Notes: a model not told the origin generated them from the sequence alone. A stretch of DNA of 64,000 nucleotides from Haliotis asinina (GCF_037392515.1 NC_090283.1:38518249-38582248); one strand, 5' to 3'. Numbered from the stretch's first letter, positions 1 through 12,356 are shown. Made by a program: numbers and translations.

Positions 1-1611
1 ATGTTAATAGATATATACTTGCCTTTATGGGCTTCTGTCGGTATGGTGGCAGTTGCCCATCGTCCCTCCCGTCCATGCAGCGTCTTCGTGGCAGTCGTCA
101 CTGCCTCTGGGGGACTTCACGGTCCATTTCTGCCCCCAGGATGATGATGTCCAGGGTCCTAAGTGTAAAGATAATAAAGAGTTTAGTGTTTGAAAGAGTT
201 GATGTTAATACATATATATACTTGCCTTCATGGGCTTCTGTCGGTATGGTGGCAGTCGTCCGTCGTCCCTCCCGTCCATGCAGCGTCTTCGTGGCAGTCG
301 TCACTGCCTCTGGGGGACTTCAGGCTCCATTTCTGCCCCCAGGATGATGATGTCAAGGGTCCTGAGAGTAAAGATAATAAAGAGTTTAGTGTTTGAAAGA
401 GTTGATGTTAATAGATATATACTTGCCTTTATGGGTTCTGTCGGTATGGTGGCAGTTGCCCATCGTCCCTCCCGTCCATGCAGCGTCTTCGTGGCAGTCG
501 TCACTGCCTCTGGGGGACTTCACCCTCCATTTCTGCCCCCAGGATGATGATGTCCAGGGTCCTGAGAGTAAAGATAATAAAGAATTTAGTGTTTGAAAGA
601 GTTGATGTTAATAGATGTATACTTGCCTTTATGGGCTTCTGTCGGTATGGTGGCAGTCGTCCATCGTCCCTCCCGTCCATGCAGCGTCTTCGTGGCAGTC
701 GTCACTGCCTCTGGGGGACTTCACGGTCCATTTCTGCCCCCAGGATGATGATGTCCAGGGTCCTGAGAGTAAAGATAATAAAGAGTTTAGTGTTTGAAAG
801 AGTTGATGTTAATAGATATATACTTGCCTTTATGGGCTTCTGTCGGTATGGTGGCAGCCGCCCATCGTCCCTCCCGTCCATGCAGCGTCTTCGTGGCAGT
901 CGTCACTGCGTCTGGGGGACTTCACGCTCCATTTCTGCCCCCAGGATGATGATGTCCAGGGTCCTGAGAGTAAAGATAATAAAGGGTTTAGTGTTTGAAA
1001 GAGTTGATGTTAATAGATATATACTTGACTTTATGGGCTTCTGTCGGTATGGTGGCAGTCGTCCATCGTCCCTCCCGTCCATGCAGCGTCTTCGTGGCAC
1101 TCGTCACTGCCTCTGGGGGACTTCACGGTCCATTTCTGCCCCCAGGATGATGATGTCCAGGGTCCTGAGTGTAAAGATAATAAAGAGTTTAGTGTTTGAA
1201 AGAGTTGATGTTAATAGATATATACTTGCCTTTATGGGCTTCTGTCGGTATGGTGGCAGTCGTCCATCGTCCCTCCCGTCCATGCAGCGTCTTCGTGGCA
1301 GTCGTCACTGCCTCTGGGGGACTTCACGGTCCATTTCTGCCCCCAGGATGATAATGTCCAGGGTCCTGAGAGTAAAGATAATAAAGAGTTTAGTGTTTGA
1401 AAGAGTTGATGTTAATAGATATATATACTTGCCTTTATGGGCTTCTGTCGGTATGGTGGCAGTCGTCCATCGTCCCTCCCGTCCATACAGCGTCTTCGTG
1501 GCAGTCGTCACTGCCTCTGGGGGACTTCACGGTCCATTTCTGCCCCCAGGATGATGATGTCCAGGGCCCTGAAAGAAAAGATAATAAAGAGTTTAGTGTT
1601 TGAAAGAGTTG
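1..1611. repeat. Higher-order repeat copy 1 (8 monomers)
   Basis: Eight monomers form a unit of 1611 bp. Variant monomers recur at this spacing: the one with 'acatatatatacttgccttc' starts near 209, 1820 and 3443. The conceptual translation of the 98-304 segment on the minus strand is identical to those of 1709-1915 and 3332-3538. This is the classic sign of amplification of a multi-monomer block. Confidence 0.9.
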
Positions 1612-3234
1612 ATGTTAATAGATATATACTTGCCTTTATGGGCTTCTGTCGGTATGGTGGCAGTTGCCCATCGTCCCTCCCGTCCATGCAGCGTCTTCGT
1701 GGCAGTCGTCACTGCCTCTGGGGGACTTCACGGTCCATTTCTGCCCCCAGGATGATGATGTCCAGGGTCCTAAGTGTAAAGATAATAAAGAGTTTAGTGT
1801 TTGAAAGAGTTGATGTTAATACATATATATACTTGCCTTCATGGGCTTCTGTCGGTATGGTGGCAGTCGTCCGTCGTCCCTCCCGTCCATGCAGCGTCTT
1901 CGTGGCAGTCGTCACTGCCTCTGGGGGACTTCAGGCTCCATTTCTGCCCCCAGGATGATGATGTCAAGGGTCCTGAGAGTAAAGATAATAAAGAGTTTAG
2001 TGTTTGAAAGAGTTGATGTTAATAGATATATACTTGCCTTTATGGGTTCTGTCGGTATGGTGGCAGTTGCCCATCGTCCCTCCCGTCCATGCAGCGTCTT
2101 CGTGGCAGTCGTCACTGCCTCTGGGGGACTTCACCCTCCATTTCTGCCCCCAGGATGATGATGTCCAGGGTCCTGAGAGTAAAGATAATAAAGAATTTAG
2201 TGTTTGAAAGAGTTGATGTTAATAGATGTATACTTGCCTTTATGGGCTTCTGTCGGTATGGTGGCAGTCGTCCATCGTCCCTCCCGTCCATGCAGCGTCT
2301 TCGTGGCAGTCGTCACTGCCTCTGGGGGACTTCACCCTCCATTTCTGCCCCCAGGATGATGATGTCCAGGGTCCTGAGAGTAAAGATAATAAAGAGTTTA
2401 GTGTTTGAAAGAGTTGATGTTAATAGATATATTAATAGATATATACTTGCCTTTATGGGCTTCTGTCGGTATGGTGGCAGCCGCCCATCGTCCCTCCCGT
2501 CCATGCAGCGTCTTCGTGGCAGTCGTCACTGCGTCTGGGGGACTTCACGCTCCATTTCTGCCCCCAGGATGATGATGTCCAGGGTCCTGAGAGTAAAGAT
2601 AATAAAGGGTTTAGTGTTTGAAAGAGTTGATGTTAATAGATATATACTTGCCTTTATGGGCTTCTGTCGGTATGGTGGCAGTCGTCCATCGTCCCTCCCG
2701 TCCATGCAGCGTCTTCGTGGCACTCGTCACTGCCTCTGGGGGACTTCACGCTCCATTTCTGCCCCCAGGATGATGATGTCCAGGGTCCTGAGTGTAAAGA
2801 TAATAAAGAGTTTAGTGTTTGAAAGAGTTGATGTTAATAGATATATACTTGCCTTTATGGGCTTCTGTCGGTATGGTGGCAGTCGTCCATCGTCCCTCCC
2901 GTCCATGCAGCGTCTTCGTGGCAGTCGTCACTGCCTCTGGGGGACTTCACGGTCCATTTCTGCCCCCAGGATGATAATGTCCAGGGTCCTGAGAGTAAAG
3001 ATAATAAAGAGTTTAGTGTTTGAAAGAGTTGATGTTAATAGATATATATACTTGCCTTTATGGGCTTCTGTCGGTATGGTGGCAGTCGTCCATCGTCCCT
3101 CCCGTCCATACAGCGTCTTCGTGGCAGTCGTCACTGCCTCTGGGGGACTTCACGGTCCATTTCTGCCCCCAGGATGATGATGTCCAGGGCCCTGAAAGAA
3201 AAGATAATAAAGAGTTTAGTGTTTGAAAGAGTTG
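1612..3234. repeat. Higher-order repeat copy 2
   Basis: Same monomer order as copy 1 but 1623 bp long. The extra 12 bp are a local duplication of 'attaatagatat' near 2431. Only scattered substitutions separate it from copy 1, for example 'tcaccctcc' against 'tcacggtcc' near 2332, so amplification is recent. Confidence 0.9.
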
Positions 3235-4050
3235 ATGTTAATAGATATATACTTGCCTTTATGGGCTTCTGTCGGTATGGTGGCAGTTGCCCATCGTCCC
3301 TCCCGTCCATGCAGCGTCTTCGTGGCAGTCGTCACTGCCTCTGGGGGACTTCACGGTCCATTTCTGCCCCCAGGATGATGATGTCCAGGGTCCTAAGTGT
3401 AAAGATAATAAAGAGTTTAGTGTTTGAAAGAGTTGATGTTAATACATATATATACTTGCCTTCATGGGCTTCTGTCGGTATGGTGGCAGTCGTCCGTCGT
3501 CCCTCCCGTCCATGCAGCGTCTTCGTGGCAGTCGTCACTGCCTCTGGGGGACTTCAGGCTCCATTTCTGCCCCCAGGATGATGATGTCAAGGGTCCTGAG
3601 AGTAAAGATAATAAAGAGTTTAGTGTTTGAAAGAGTTGATGTTAATAGATATATACTTGCCTTTATGGGTTCTGTCGGTATGGTGGCAGTTGCCCATCGT
3701 CCCTCCCGTCCATGCAGCGTCTTCGTGGCAGTCGTCACTGCCTCTGGGGGACTTCACCCTCCATTTCTGCCCCCAGGATGATGATGTCCAGGGTCCTGAG
3801 AGTAAAGATAATAAAGAATTTAGTGTTTGAAAGAGTTGATGTTAATAGATGTATACTTGCCTTTATGGGCTTCTGTCGGTATGGTGGCAGTCGTCCATCG
3901 TCCCTCCCGTCCATGCAGCGTCTTCGTGGCAGTCGTCACTGCCTCTGGGGGACTTCACCCTCCATTTCTGCCCCCAGGATGATGATGTCCAGGGTCCTGA
4001 GAGTAAAGATAATAAAGAGTTTAGTGTTTGAAAGAGTTGATGTTAATAGA
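3235..4050. repeat. Higher-order repeat copy 3, truncated
   Basis: The first four monomers match the start of copies 1 and 2. After about 4050 the order is lost and single, more diverged monomers follow to the array end. Confidence 0.8.
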
Positions 4051-5469
4051 TATACATACTTGCCTTTATGGGCTTCTGTCGGTATGGTGGCAGTCGTCCA
4101 TCGTCCCTCCCGTCCATGCAGCGTCTTCGTGGCAGTCGTCACTGCCTCTGGGGGACTTCACGGTCCATTTCTGCTCCCAGGATGATGATGTCCAGGGTCC
4201 TGAGAGTAAAGATAATAAAGAGTTTAGTGTTTGAAAGAGTTGATGTTAATAGATATATACTTGCCTTTATGGGCTTCTGTCGGTATGGTGGCAGCCGCCC
4301 ATCGTCCCTCCCGTCCATGCAGCGTCTTCGTGGCAGTCGTCACTGCCTCTGGGGGACTTCACGCTCCATTTCTGCCCCCAGGATGATGATGTCCAGGGTC
4401 CTGAGAGTAAAGATAATAAAGGGTTTAGTGTTTGAAAGAGTTGATGTTAATAGATATATACTTGCCTTTATGGGCTTCTGTCGGTATGGTGGCAGTCGTC
4501 CATCGTCCCTCCCGTCCATGCAGCGTCTTCGTGGCAGTCGTCACTGCCTCTGGGGGACTTCACGGTCCATTTCTGCCCTCAGGATGATGATGTCCAGGGT
4601 CCTAAGTGTAAAGATAATGAAAAGTTTAGTGTTTGAAAGAGTTGATGTTAATAGATATATACTTGCCTTTATGGGCCTCTGTCGGTATGGTGGCTGTCAC
4701 ACATCGTCCCTCTCGTCCATGCAGTGTCCTCGTTACAGTTGTCACTTTCTCTGGGGGACTTCACGGTCCATTTCTGCCCCCAGGATGATGATGTCCAGTG
4801 TCCTGAGTGTAAAGATAATAAAGAGTTTAGTGTTTGAAAGAGTTGATGTTAATAGATATACACTTGCCTTTATGGGCTTCTGTCGGTATGGTGGCAGTCG
4901 TCCATCGTCCCTCCCGTCCATGCAGCGTCTTCGTGGCAGTCGTCACTGCCTCTGGGGGACTTCACCCTCCATTTCTGCCCCCAGGATGATGATGTCCAGG
5001 GTCCTGAGAGTAAAGATAATAAAGAGTTTAGTGTTTGAAAGAGTTGATGTTAATAGATATATACTTGCCTTTATGGGATTCTGTCGGTCTGGTGGCAGTC
5101 GTCCATCGTCCCTCCCGTCCATGCAGCGTCTTCGTGGCAGTCGTCACTGCCTCTGGGGGACTTCACCCTTCATTTCTTCCCCCAGGATGATGATGTCCAG
5201 GGTCCTGAGAGTAAAGATAATAAAAAGTTTAGTGTTTGAAAGAGTTGATGTTAATAGATATATATACTTGACTTTATGGGCTTCTGTCGGTATGGTGGCA
5301 GTCGTCCATCGTCCCTCCCGTCCATGCAGCGTCTTCGTGGCAGTCGTCACTGCCTCTGGGAGACTTCACGCTCCATTTCTGCCCCCAGGATGATGATGTC
5401 CAGGGTCCTAAGTGTAAAGATAATGAAAAGTTTAGTGTTTGAAAGAGTTGATGTTAATAGATATATACT

Positions 5470-5925
5470 TGCCTTTATGGTCCTCTCTCAGTATGGTTCT
5501 ATGCGCTCATCGTCTCTCCCGTCCATGTAGTGTCCTCGTGGCAGTCGTCACTGCCTCTGGGGGACTTCATGATTGATTTCTGCAACCAGGATGATGATGT
5601 CCAGAGTCCTGAGAATAAAGATAATGAAAAGTTTAGTGGTTGAAAGAGTTGATGTTAATAGATATATACTTGCCTTTATGGTCCTCTGTCAGTATGGTTC
5701 TATGCGCTCATCGTCCCTCCCGTCCATGTAGTGTCCTCGTGGCAGTCGTCACTGCCTCTGGGGGACTTCACGATTCATTTCTGCCCCCAGGATGATGATG
5801 TCCAGGGTCCTGAGAATAAAGATAATAAAAAGTTTAGTGGTTGAAAGAGTTGATGTTAATAGATATATACTTGCCTTTATGAACTTTTGTCGGTATGGTG
5901 GCAGTCGCCCATTGTCCCTCCCGTA
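5470..5925. repeat. Diverged terminal satellite monomers
   Basis: The last two to three monomers carry many private changes ('gtcctctctcagtatggttc', 'gatgtccagagtcctgagaa') and the final one is truncated near 'ctcccgtatctcggag'. Degeneration towards an array edge is expected where unequal exchange no longer homogenises. Confidence 0.8.
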
Positions 5926-6740
5926 TCTCGGAGAAGCAGTGTACTGAAGTTCGAGTAGAAATGGGTGTGGACTGATCAAAACCAAATCCAAAATGTGCCA
6001 GAGTTCCTGCGTCTGAAAGAAACGGGTAATGGAATCACATTTTGAACGTATGTAGATTTGTTTAATAACAGTGTGTAAGTGTGGTTTCTGCCGTTTTTAG
6101 CAATTTTTTCAACGGGTCGTCATTGACACTCTTTAGGAATGTAAACAAAGTACTCATGTTCCCTCAATCACAAGCGAGTACTTGCGCGGGTTCGAGGAAT
6201 ATATTTGTGTAAATGGTAGACATACATAATTCAATCATAAATATCATGGCACTGCACAGACACAATGTAACCATGTTATTTATAACACTTTCAGGATTTA
6301 CAACTCATTTGTATATGATTTACAAATCCCTTTAGATAAATCATTTTACCCTTTATACAAAGATCATGCACATAGATACATTACCTCCTCAAAGGGACGC
6401 AGGCTGGATTAACATCCTATATAAATTTATGATATAACTTATGGAACACTAGCATGTACAGATTATGTTATACACTTCCAGAAATAATATGCATACATGA
6501 TATATAAGATGCTTCTAACCCCTGTTTACACATACAAAATGTACATTTATATCCTGTGCAGTACACTTTGTCTATACCTCTATGAAGCACACAGGTAAGT
6601 TGAATAAACACTACCATACAACATAATGCATTACTTACTAAAATACTACATTTATAACAAGGCTTAAAATGAAGGTAAGAGTTCCGCCCGTACCCCAGCC
6701 CACCCCCACACCCCTCCCAAAACATGTAAATTATACACCT
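5926..6740. other. No gene recognised
   Basis: AT-rich unique-looking DNA next to the satellite edge. Open frames are short and unlike any family I know. No RNA gene or repeat structure was recognised. Confidence 0.5.
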
Positions 6741-6950
6741 CTAGTGTCCTCCAGAGTAAATGGAGCCAGTGCCCTCTAGGATTTGAATAAAAATGTCTCT
6801 CTCGGCAATACAGTGATACATATATTCGGCTAGATGTAGAGCAAAGTATTGTCGCCTTTTGATGCACCACCGCCGGTTTTCGATCAGGTTTGTACAGGCA
6901 CCGGTGGTGGGGTTTGGTACTAAATACAAACAAGTATTACTGGAAATGGC
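6741..6950 (-). pseudogene. Merlin-type (ISXO2-like) transposase fragment
   Basis: A minus-strand frame of about 65 codons reads VPNPTTGACTNLIENR, then WCIKRR, then FALHLAEYMY and FIQILEG. The 'P-x-TGA-x-TN-x-IE' block followed by a K-R patch and 'hLaEyM' matches the C-terminal end of ISXO2/IS1595-type DDE transposases, the class used by Merlin DNA transposons of animals. The E of 'LIEN' would be the third catalytic residue. Only the last part is present. The upstream frame toward 7000 is not convincing and a stop follows 'YSGGH'. I infer a dead fragment; the family match is from memory of the motif. Confidence 0.55.
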
Positions 6951-7899
6951 GGATCATTTGCAAATTATTCGCACGCATATACTCTACTGCATACACTAAC
7001 CTTAAAATATTGAATATTACCCCCAAACTTCTAAATCCCCATTAAACGCTTTAACCCCCCAAACATTTATACCATCGCCCCTTTTTAGAATATTAGATCG
7101 GGGAATAAATCCCCGGGACCGCAGTTCTTACTAAAAACAGAGGAGGGTACGGGTGGAACTCTTTCCAAAATGCATAATGTTCAATCTTAGATTCCAGATA
7201 AAGTAATACCTGAACTTACCCTATGTTCCCTGGCGCAGAACATGTGCTCACTGACAGAAGGGAGAAATAGTCTGCTGATGAGCCAAACGTTTGAAGTTTG
7301 ACCTCACATGACTGAAACGATCACGTGACCCCCGAGAACAATAAAACCCCAATCACAGGCCAAGCCCATGACTGCCCAAGTAACAATACCCAGGAACCTA
7401 TATACAATAAAGAGGCTAAACTAACCAAGTGCTGGAGTTAACACAGGTATTTAGGGAAATTAAATGTTACATGCTTAGGTTTAAGTCATGAAATATTTAG
7501 GTTTAGGTTATTAATTTACTTCATACAAGTTTAATATGATGATGATTTAAAATCTAACAATATACTACTTACAAACATACTGCTACACGAATGCGAAAAG
7601 CCTGTGCTGGATTGTAAAAATAAACCTGTAACAGGATGTCTTGGTCGTCCGTTGCCCTCGGAATTCGTCACGTAGCCCTTGAAACCTGGTTGAGAAAGTA
7701 AGTGCATGATTTGGAAAGCTATGGGTAGTTTTATGCTGTTTGTGTTTCTCTGTGATCTCTAATGCCTTGCTAATCAGTATCCATGCTCTGATAGTAAGAC
7801 AAGAGCGCGAGGGGAGTGGAACAATGGTGACCAATCAGTCCCCCGTGTACTCCTGAGACATGCTATTGTCAATCAGACAATCAGTGCACCAACTTCATT
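6951..7899. other. No gene recognised
   Basis: AT-rich sequence with scattered short frames. Nothing supports a coding or RNA gene. Confidence 0.5.
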
Positions 7900-8480
7900 G
7901 TCCGCCAGTCAATATGAACACACTATATGTGAAGAGGAAAATAAGAAAAGGACGTTGTAGATTTGGACGGAAAGTGAACAGTCTATGTACCGTCCATGCG
8001 ACTAACCACGAACGCTTACAAAACAAAACCAGTAATAGTTCCAACTGTTTACTCAATGCTGTCTTCTGGAATGTTTTCAAAACAAAAATCAACAGATATA
8101 GCTGACTTGCTTATGGAATATGACATTGATGTTTTATTCTTAACTGAAACTTAGGTCCAAGAGGCAGGGAATGAAGCAATATATAGCTGAAATGACACCA
8201 CCAGGATTCCCTCATGTGCATGTACCTGGAGAAGGAAGAGGAGATTGAGTCACAAGGACTGTCTTGTTGAGCGAATCGAACCAAAGGCATCCTTTTCCTC
8301 ATTCGAAAACTTGGAAGCAACGTTTCATCCTTTGATTATAAGACTTAAGGTTGTCTATATACAGGCCGATACCTTCATCTAAAAATACACTTTGTGTTTT
8401 GATGCTGCATCCCACACAAGAACTGTAGATGTTTTACTTGTTTATGTTGCCATATCGTTGATTGATGTTTATGTTTGTGA
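7900..8480 (+). pseudogene. LINE endonuclease relic
   Basis: Read across several stops and frameshifts, this stretch matches the N-terminal endonuclease (EEP) domain of CR1/L2/jockey-type LINE ORF2. It has 'LNAVFWNVFKTKINR' near 8050, 'DLLMEYDIDVLFLTET' at about 8107-8154 (the usual D-hydrophobic-LTET block), then 'AEMTPPGFPHVHVPGEGRGD' near 8190-8247. An in-frame stop follows TET and others follow. No intact frame remains, so this is an old dead copy. The reverse transcriptase scrap at 9494-9580 may come from the same element. Confidence 0.7.
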
Positions 8481-8800
8481 TAACAAAGCAAAAGAACCGG
8501 ACAGGTAACTCTATAAACTTTACGAATCATTTGTCTTGTGGGCTGTGTGGCCCATTCTACAAATAATCACCTTATAATACATACCTAGATATCAGAACTG
8601 CTCTTGTTATGTTGAAGTGATTCTTTAACGTTCGGTTAAAAATAATAAGGAATCAGCCACAGATATGGGATCGTTTTCCGGAAATTCAATATAAAAGGAA
8701 ATCGCCTTAAATGATTTATACTATGTTTACACATCGGAGAGTAACGCAGTTTATGTCACGTGACTACTGACTAACCCTCCAAACTCTGTTTCTACATTTT

Positions 8801-8855
8801 GGGAGATAGCCTAGTGGTTGGTATAGCGTGTAAAGCCCATTTCTGATGATATTTC
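8801..8855 (+). mobile_element. tRNA-SINE fragment
   Basis: Contains 'gatagcctagtggttgg' followed by 'gcccatttctg' and 'gatatttctg', matching internal parts of the SINE seen whole elsewhere in the window but with the middle deleted. The block shared with 54091 begins inside it. Confidence 0.5.
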
Positions 8856-9203
8856 TGAATTTGCTTAAAACCCCTGTAAATCCATACTCACCTACTTCCA
8901 TCTGTTCAATCATACTGTACGTTTTAAATAACTAGTGATGTTTTTCTAGTCAATACCTTAGTCAGTATTCCTTTGTCAAGTTTAATGTTTGAAGGCCGAA
9001 AGTTGAGGTTAACACTATTTCTGGTGGGTTTCGGCATTTGAATCCCGTCTGAGCATTCTGTTCAGAATCCCGACTCTGAAATTTATTTTTAGATTCGGAA
9101 TTCGAATCTGAAGTCAAAGTTGAGGATGAAACATGGAAAAATGTATGTTTGGGTGTTCACGTTCTTACGGTACCCAGGTTTACTAGTGTCATAGAAATAA
9201 ATA
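8849..9203 (+). repeat. CATA-associated flank, copy 1
   Basis: This ~355-bp segment is nearly identical to 54091-54447 and its last ~120 bp are also present, more diverged, at 53785-53904. All three run directly into a (CATA)n tract. Shared landmarks include 'gaaacatggaaaaatgta' and 'tttactagtgtcatag'. Confidence 0.85.
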
Positions 9204-9394
9204 TACATACATGCATGCATACATACATACATACATACATACAAACATGCATGCATGCATACATACATACATACATACATACATACATACATACATACAT
9301 ACATACATACATACATACATACATACATACATACATACATACATACATACATACATACATACATACATACATACATACATACATACATACATAC
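9204..9394. repeat. (CATA)n microsatellite
   Basis: About 190 bp of CATA units with a few 'catg' and 'aaac' interruptions near the left end and a long pure stretch to the right. The open frames it creates on both strands (Tyr-Ile-His-Thr, Tyr-Val-Cys-Met) are not genes. Confidence 0.98.
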
Positions 9395-9493
9395 CTTTTG
9401 TAAGACTACTGCTTAAAAGAATGGAAACATGGACGAAAGCTGAAACGGCAGCGCTTACGCTAACTGAGAGTATTGCCAACTATGTCACCACTT

Positions 9494-9580
9494 TATTGTG
9501 CCTTCCTTGATAATGAGACAGCGTTTGACAAAGTCTGGGTAAATGGACCTCTCTATAAGCTTTACAATTTCGGAATTTGA
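9494..9580 (+). pseudogene. LINE reverse transcriptase fragment
   Basis: About 28 codons read 'AFLDNETAFDKVWVNG' then 'PLYKLYNFGI' before a stop. The 'FLD-x-x-x-AFD-x-VW' block is the conserved reverse transcriptase motif that includes the first catalytic aspartate. The 42-bp minisatellite starts only about ten bases after it, so the minisatellite appears to have expanded at or inside a dead LINE. Confidence 0.75.
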
Positions 9581-9590
9581 GGAAAACTCC

Positions 9591-11835
9591 TACTCCTGTC
9601 ACTCCTGTCACTCCTACCTGTATCCACCGTAACTCTCACTACAAACCTCTCATTCCTACCTCTGTCCACCTTTCCTCCCACTACACACCTGTCACTCATA
9701 CCTGTATCCAGCGTACCTCCCACTACACACCTGTCACTCCTACCTATATCCACCTCTCCTTCTACAACACACTCTGTCACTTCTACCTGTGTCTCCCTCT
9801 CCTCTTACTACACAGTCACTCCAACCTGTATCTACCTCCCCTCCCGCCACACACCTATCACTTCTACCTGTATCCACCTCTCCTCGTACTACACAATCTC
9901 TTAGTCCTACCTGTGTCGACCTCTCCTCCCGCCACACACCGTCGACATTACCTGTATCCTCCTCTTCTCCAACTACACACCGGTGACTCCCACCTGTATC
10001 CACCTCTCCTCCTACTACACACTTGTCAATTGCAAATTTATCCTCCTCTCCTCCTACTACACTCTGTGTCACTGCTATCTGTGTCTACCTCTCCTCCTGC
10101 TACACACCTGCCTTTCACACCTGTATATACCTCTTCTTCCTGCCACACGACTCTCACTTCTACCTGTATCAACAACACCTCCCTCTCCACAGTTGTCACT
10201 CCAAACTGTATCCACCTCTCCTTACAGTACACACCGGTGACTCCTACCGGTATCCACCTCTAATCCTACTACACACTTGTCACTTCCACCTGCATTCACC
10301 TCTCCTCCTAATAAACAATCTGTCACTCCTGCCTGTGTCTACCTCTCCTTCCGCCACACGATTGTCACTTCCACCTGTACCCACCTCTGATCCCTCTACA
10401 CAGTTGTCAGTCCAACCTGTATCCACCTCTCCTCCCACTACACACCGGTGACTCCTATCTGTATCCACCTATCCTCCAACTACACACCAGTCAATCCTAC
10501 CTGCATTTACCTCTGCACACAACACAAAGTCACTCCAACCTGAATCTACCTCTCCTCCTGCCACACACCTATCACTTCTACCTGTATCCACGTCTCCTCC
10601 TACTACACACTGGTGATTTCCACCTGTATCCACCTCTCCTCCTACTACACACTCTGTCACTCCTACCTGCATTTACCTCTGCACACAACACAAAGTCACT
10701 CCAACCTGAATCTACCTCTCCTCCTGCCACACACCTATCACTTCTACCTGTATCCACGTCTCCTCCTACTACACACCGGTGACTCCTAACTGTATCCACC
10801 TCTCCTCCTACTACACACTCTGTCACTCCTTCCTGCATCTACCTCTCCTCCCAACACACAGTCACTTCAACCTGCATCTACCTCTGCTCCCACCACACAC
10901 CTATCACTTCCACCTGTATCCACCTTTCCTCCCACTACACACCTATCACTTCTACCTGTATCCACCTCTCCTCGTACTACACAATCTGTTAATCCTACCT
11001 GTGTCAACCTCTCCCCCCGCCACACACCGGTGACATTACCTGTATCCTCCTCTTCTCCCACTGCACACCGGTGACTCCTACCTGTAACCACCTCTCCTCC
11101 TACTACACACTTGTCAATTGCAAATGTATCCACCTCTCCTCCTACTACACTCTCTGTCCCTCCTACCAGTGTCTACCTCTCATCCTGCCTCACACGTGCC
11201 TTTCACACCTGTATATACCTCTTCTTCCCACCACACGACTCTCACTTCTACCTGTATCCACTACTCCTCCCTCTACACAGTTGTCACTCCTACATCTATC
11301 CACCTCTCCTCGAACTACACAGTTGTCACTCCTACAATTATCCATCTATCCTCCTGCCACACCATTGTCACTTCCATCTGTATCCACCTCTCCTCGCTCT
11401 ACACAGTTGTCACTTCAACCTGGATCCACCTCTCCTCATGCTACACCCTGGTGACTCCTACCTGTAATAACCTCTCCTCCCACTACACACCTGTCACTCC
11501 TACCTGTATCCACCTCCCCTCCAGCCACACACCTATCACTTCAATCTGTATCCACCTTTCTTTCTACTACACACCGTTGACTCCTACCTGTATCCTCCTC
11601 TCCTCCCACTACACACCGTTGACTCCTACCTGTATCAACCTCCACTCCCACTACACACAGGTAACTCCTACTTGTATCCACCTCTAATTCTACTACACAC
11701 TTGTCACTTGCACCTGTATCCACCTCTCCTTCTACTACACAATTAGTCTCCTACTATTACACACCTGTGACTCCTACCTGTACCACCTCCCTCCCTACTA
11801 CACACCTGTCACTCTTACCTTTAGCACGCTTGTCT
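9591..11835. repeat. 42-bp minisatellite array, copy A (~53 units)
   Basis: Head-to-tail 42-bp units of the type 'cactcctacctgtatccacc' + 'tctcctcccactacacacctgt', all in the same orientation and strongly pyrimidine-rich on the plus strand. The period equals 14 codons, so all frames tend to stay open and give runs such as SLLPVSTSPPTTH (plus) or GGEVDTGRSDRC (minus). These should not be annotated as proteins. The array sits directly upstream of the TRIM-like copy A; shorter and longer versions precede copies B and C. Confidence 0.97.
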
Positions 11836-12356
11836 TCTCCCACTACACATCGGTAACTCCCACCTCTATCGGTAATTCCCTCTCCTGTTACACCCGTCTT
11901 CCTGCCACCTTTCCCTTCACCTGCACTCCCTGCTACTACCCATCCCCCAACCCCCAACTCCCATCCCCCTCTTATCTAGACCCGACCCATGACAGTTTCC
12001 CTCCCTATCCCTTTCCATCCTCTTTACCCCTTATGATACAGCGTATCATCCTGATGTATGTCCTTTTAATATCTGTATTCAAATTGTAAGATATTGTCTG
12101 AGATATTTTTTCATAATTCAATGTTGTTTTCAAGTAGTCACAACGAGTGGTCAGTCGTTATCATGTGATACAACGTGACTGCCGGTGTTTTACTGCAATT
12201 CTTCTCTGTTCAAATTTGGGTGCGGAATTAGAGACCAGGTAATTCGCGGAGTCATTCTGCCATTCTTGATAAACTATTCCTATTATTGAATTGAAGATAT
12301 GTTGTGGAGTGCAATATTCTCGCTGGAATAGAGACAGTGACATTATTTGTTTCAGA
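11836..12356 (+). promoter_or_regulatory. 5' flank of TRIM-like copy A
   Basis: Pyrimidine-rich sequence ('tccctctcctgttacaccc') gives way to AT-rich DNA conserved in copies B and C. It ends with 'ttgtttcag' directly before 'aATGG', a good splice acceptor, so an untranslated first exon probably lies within or above this segment. No TATA box is convincing. Confidence 0.4.

Larger units (their letters stand above)
1..5925. repeat. ~201-bp satellite array, right edge
   Basis: About 29 head-to-tail monomers of 201-203 bp, each containing 'ggcttctgtcggtatggt', 'cccgtccatgcagcgtctt' and 'tctgcccccaggatgatgat'. The array is cut by the left window edge, so its full length is unknown. Because 201 is 67 codons, several frames stay open through many monomers and give spurious frames of up to 441 codons. 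I see no start context, promoter or domain that would make these genes. Monomers near 1-4050 are almost identical at higher-order spacing, while those from about 4660 to 5925 are increasingly diverged. The last monomer breaks off near 5925 at unrelated sequence. Confidence 0.95.

Noticed and set aside
478..5393. Long open frames (358, 362 and 441 codons) in the satellite
   Set aside because: The monomer is about 67 codons long, so a frame open in one monomer stays open in the next. No unique start, promoter or domain.
9089..9510. Tyr-Val-Cys-Met and Tyr-Ile-His-Thr repeat proteins
   Set aside because: Translations of (CATA)n on both strands; the same occurs at 53779-54778.
9591..11835. CRISPR-like array
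   Set aside because: Units are contiguous tandem repeats without unique spacers, in a eukaryotic setting with no cas genes.
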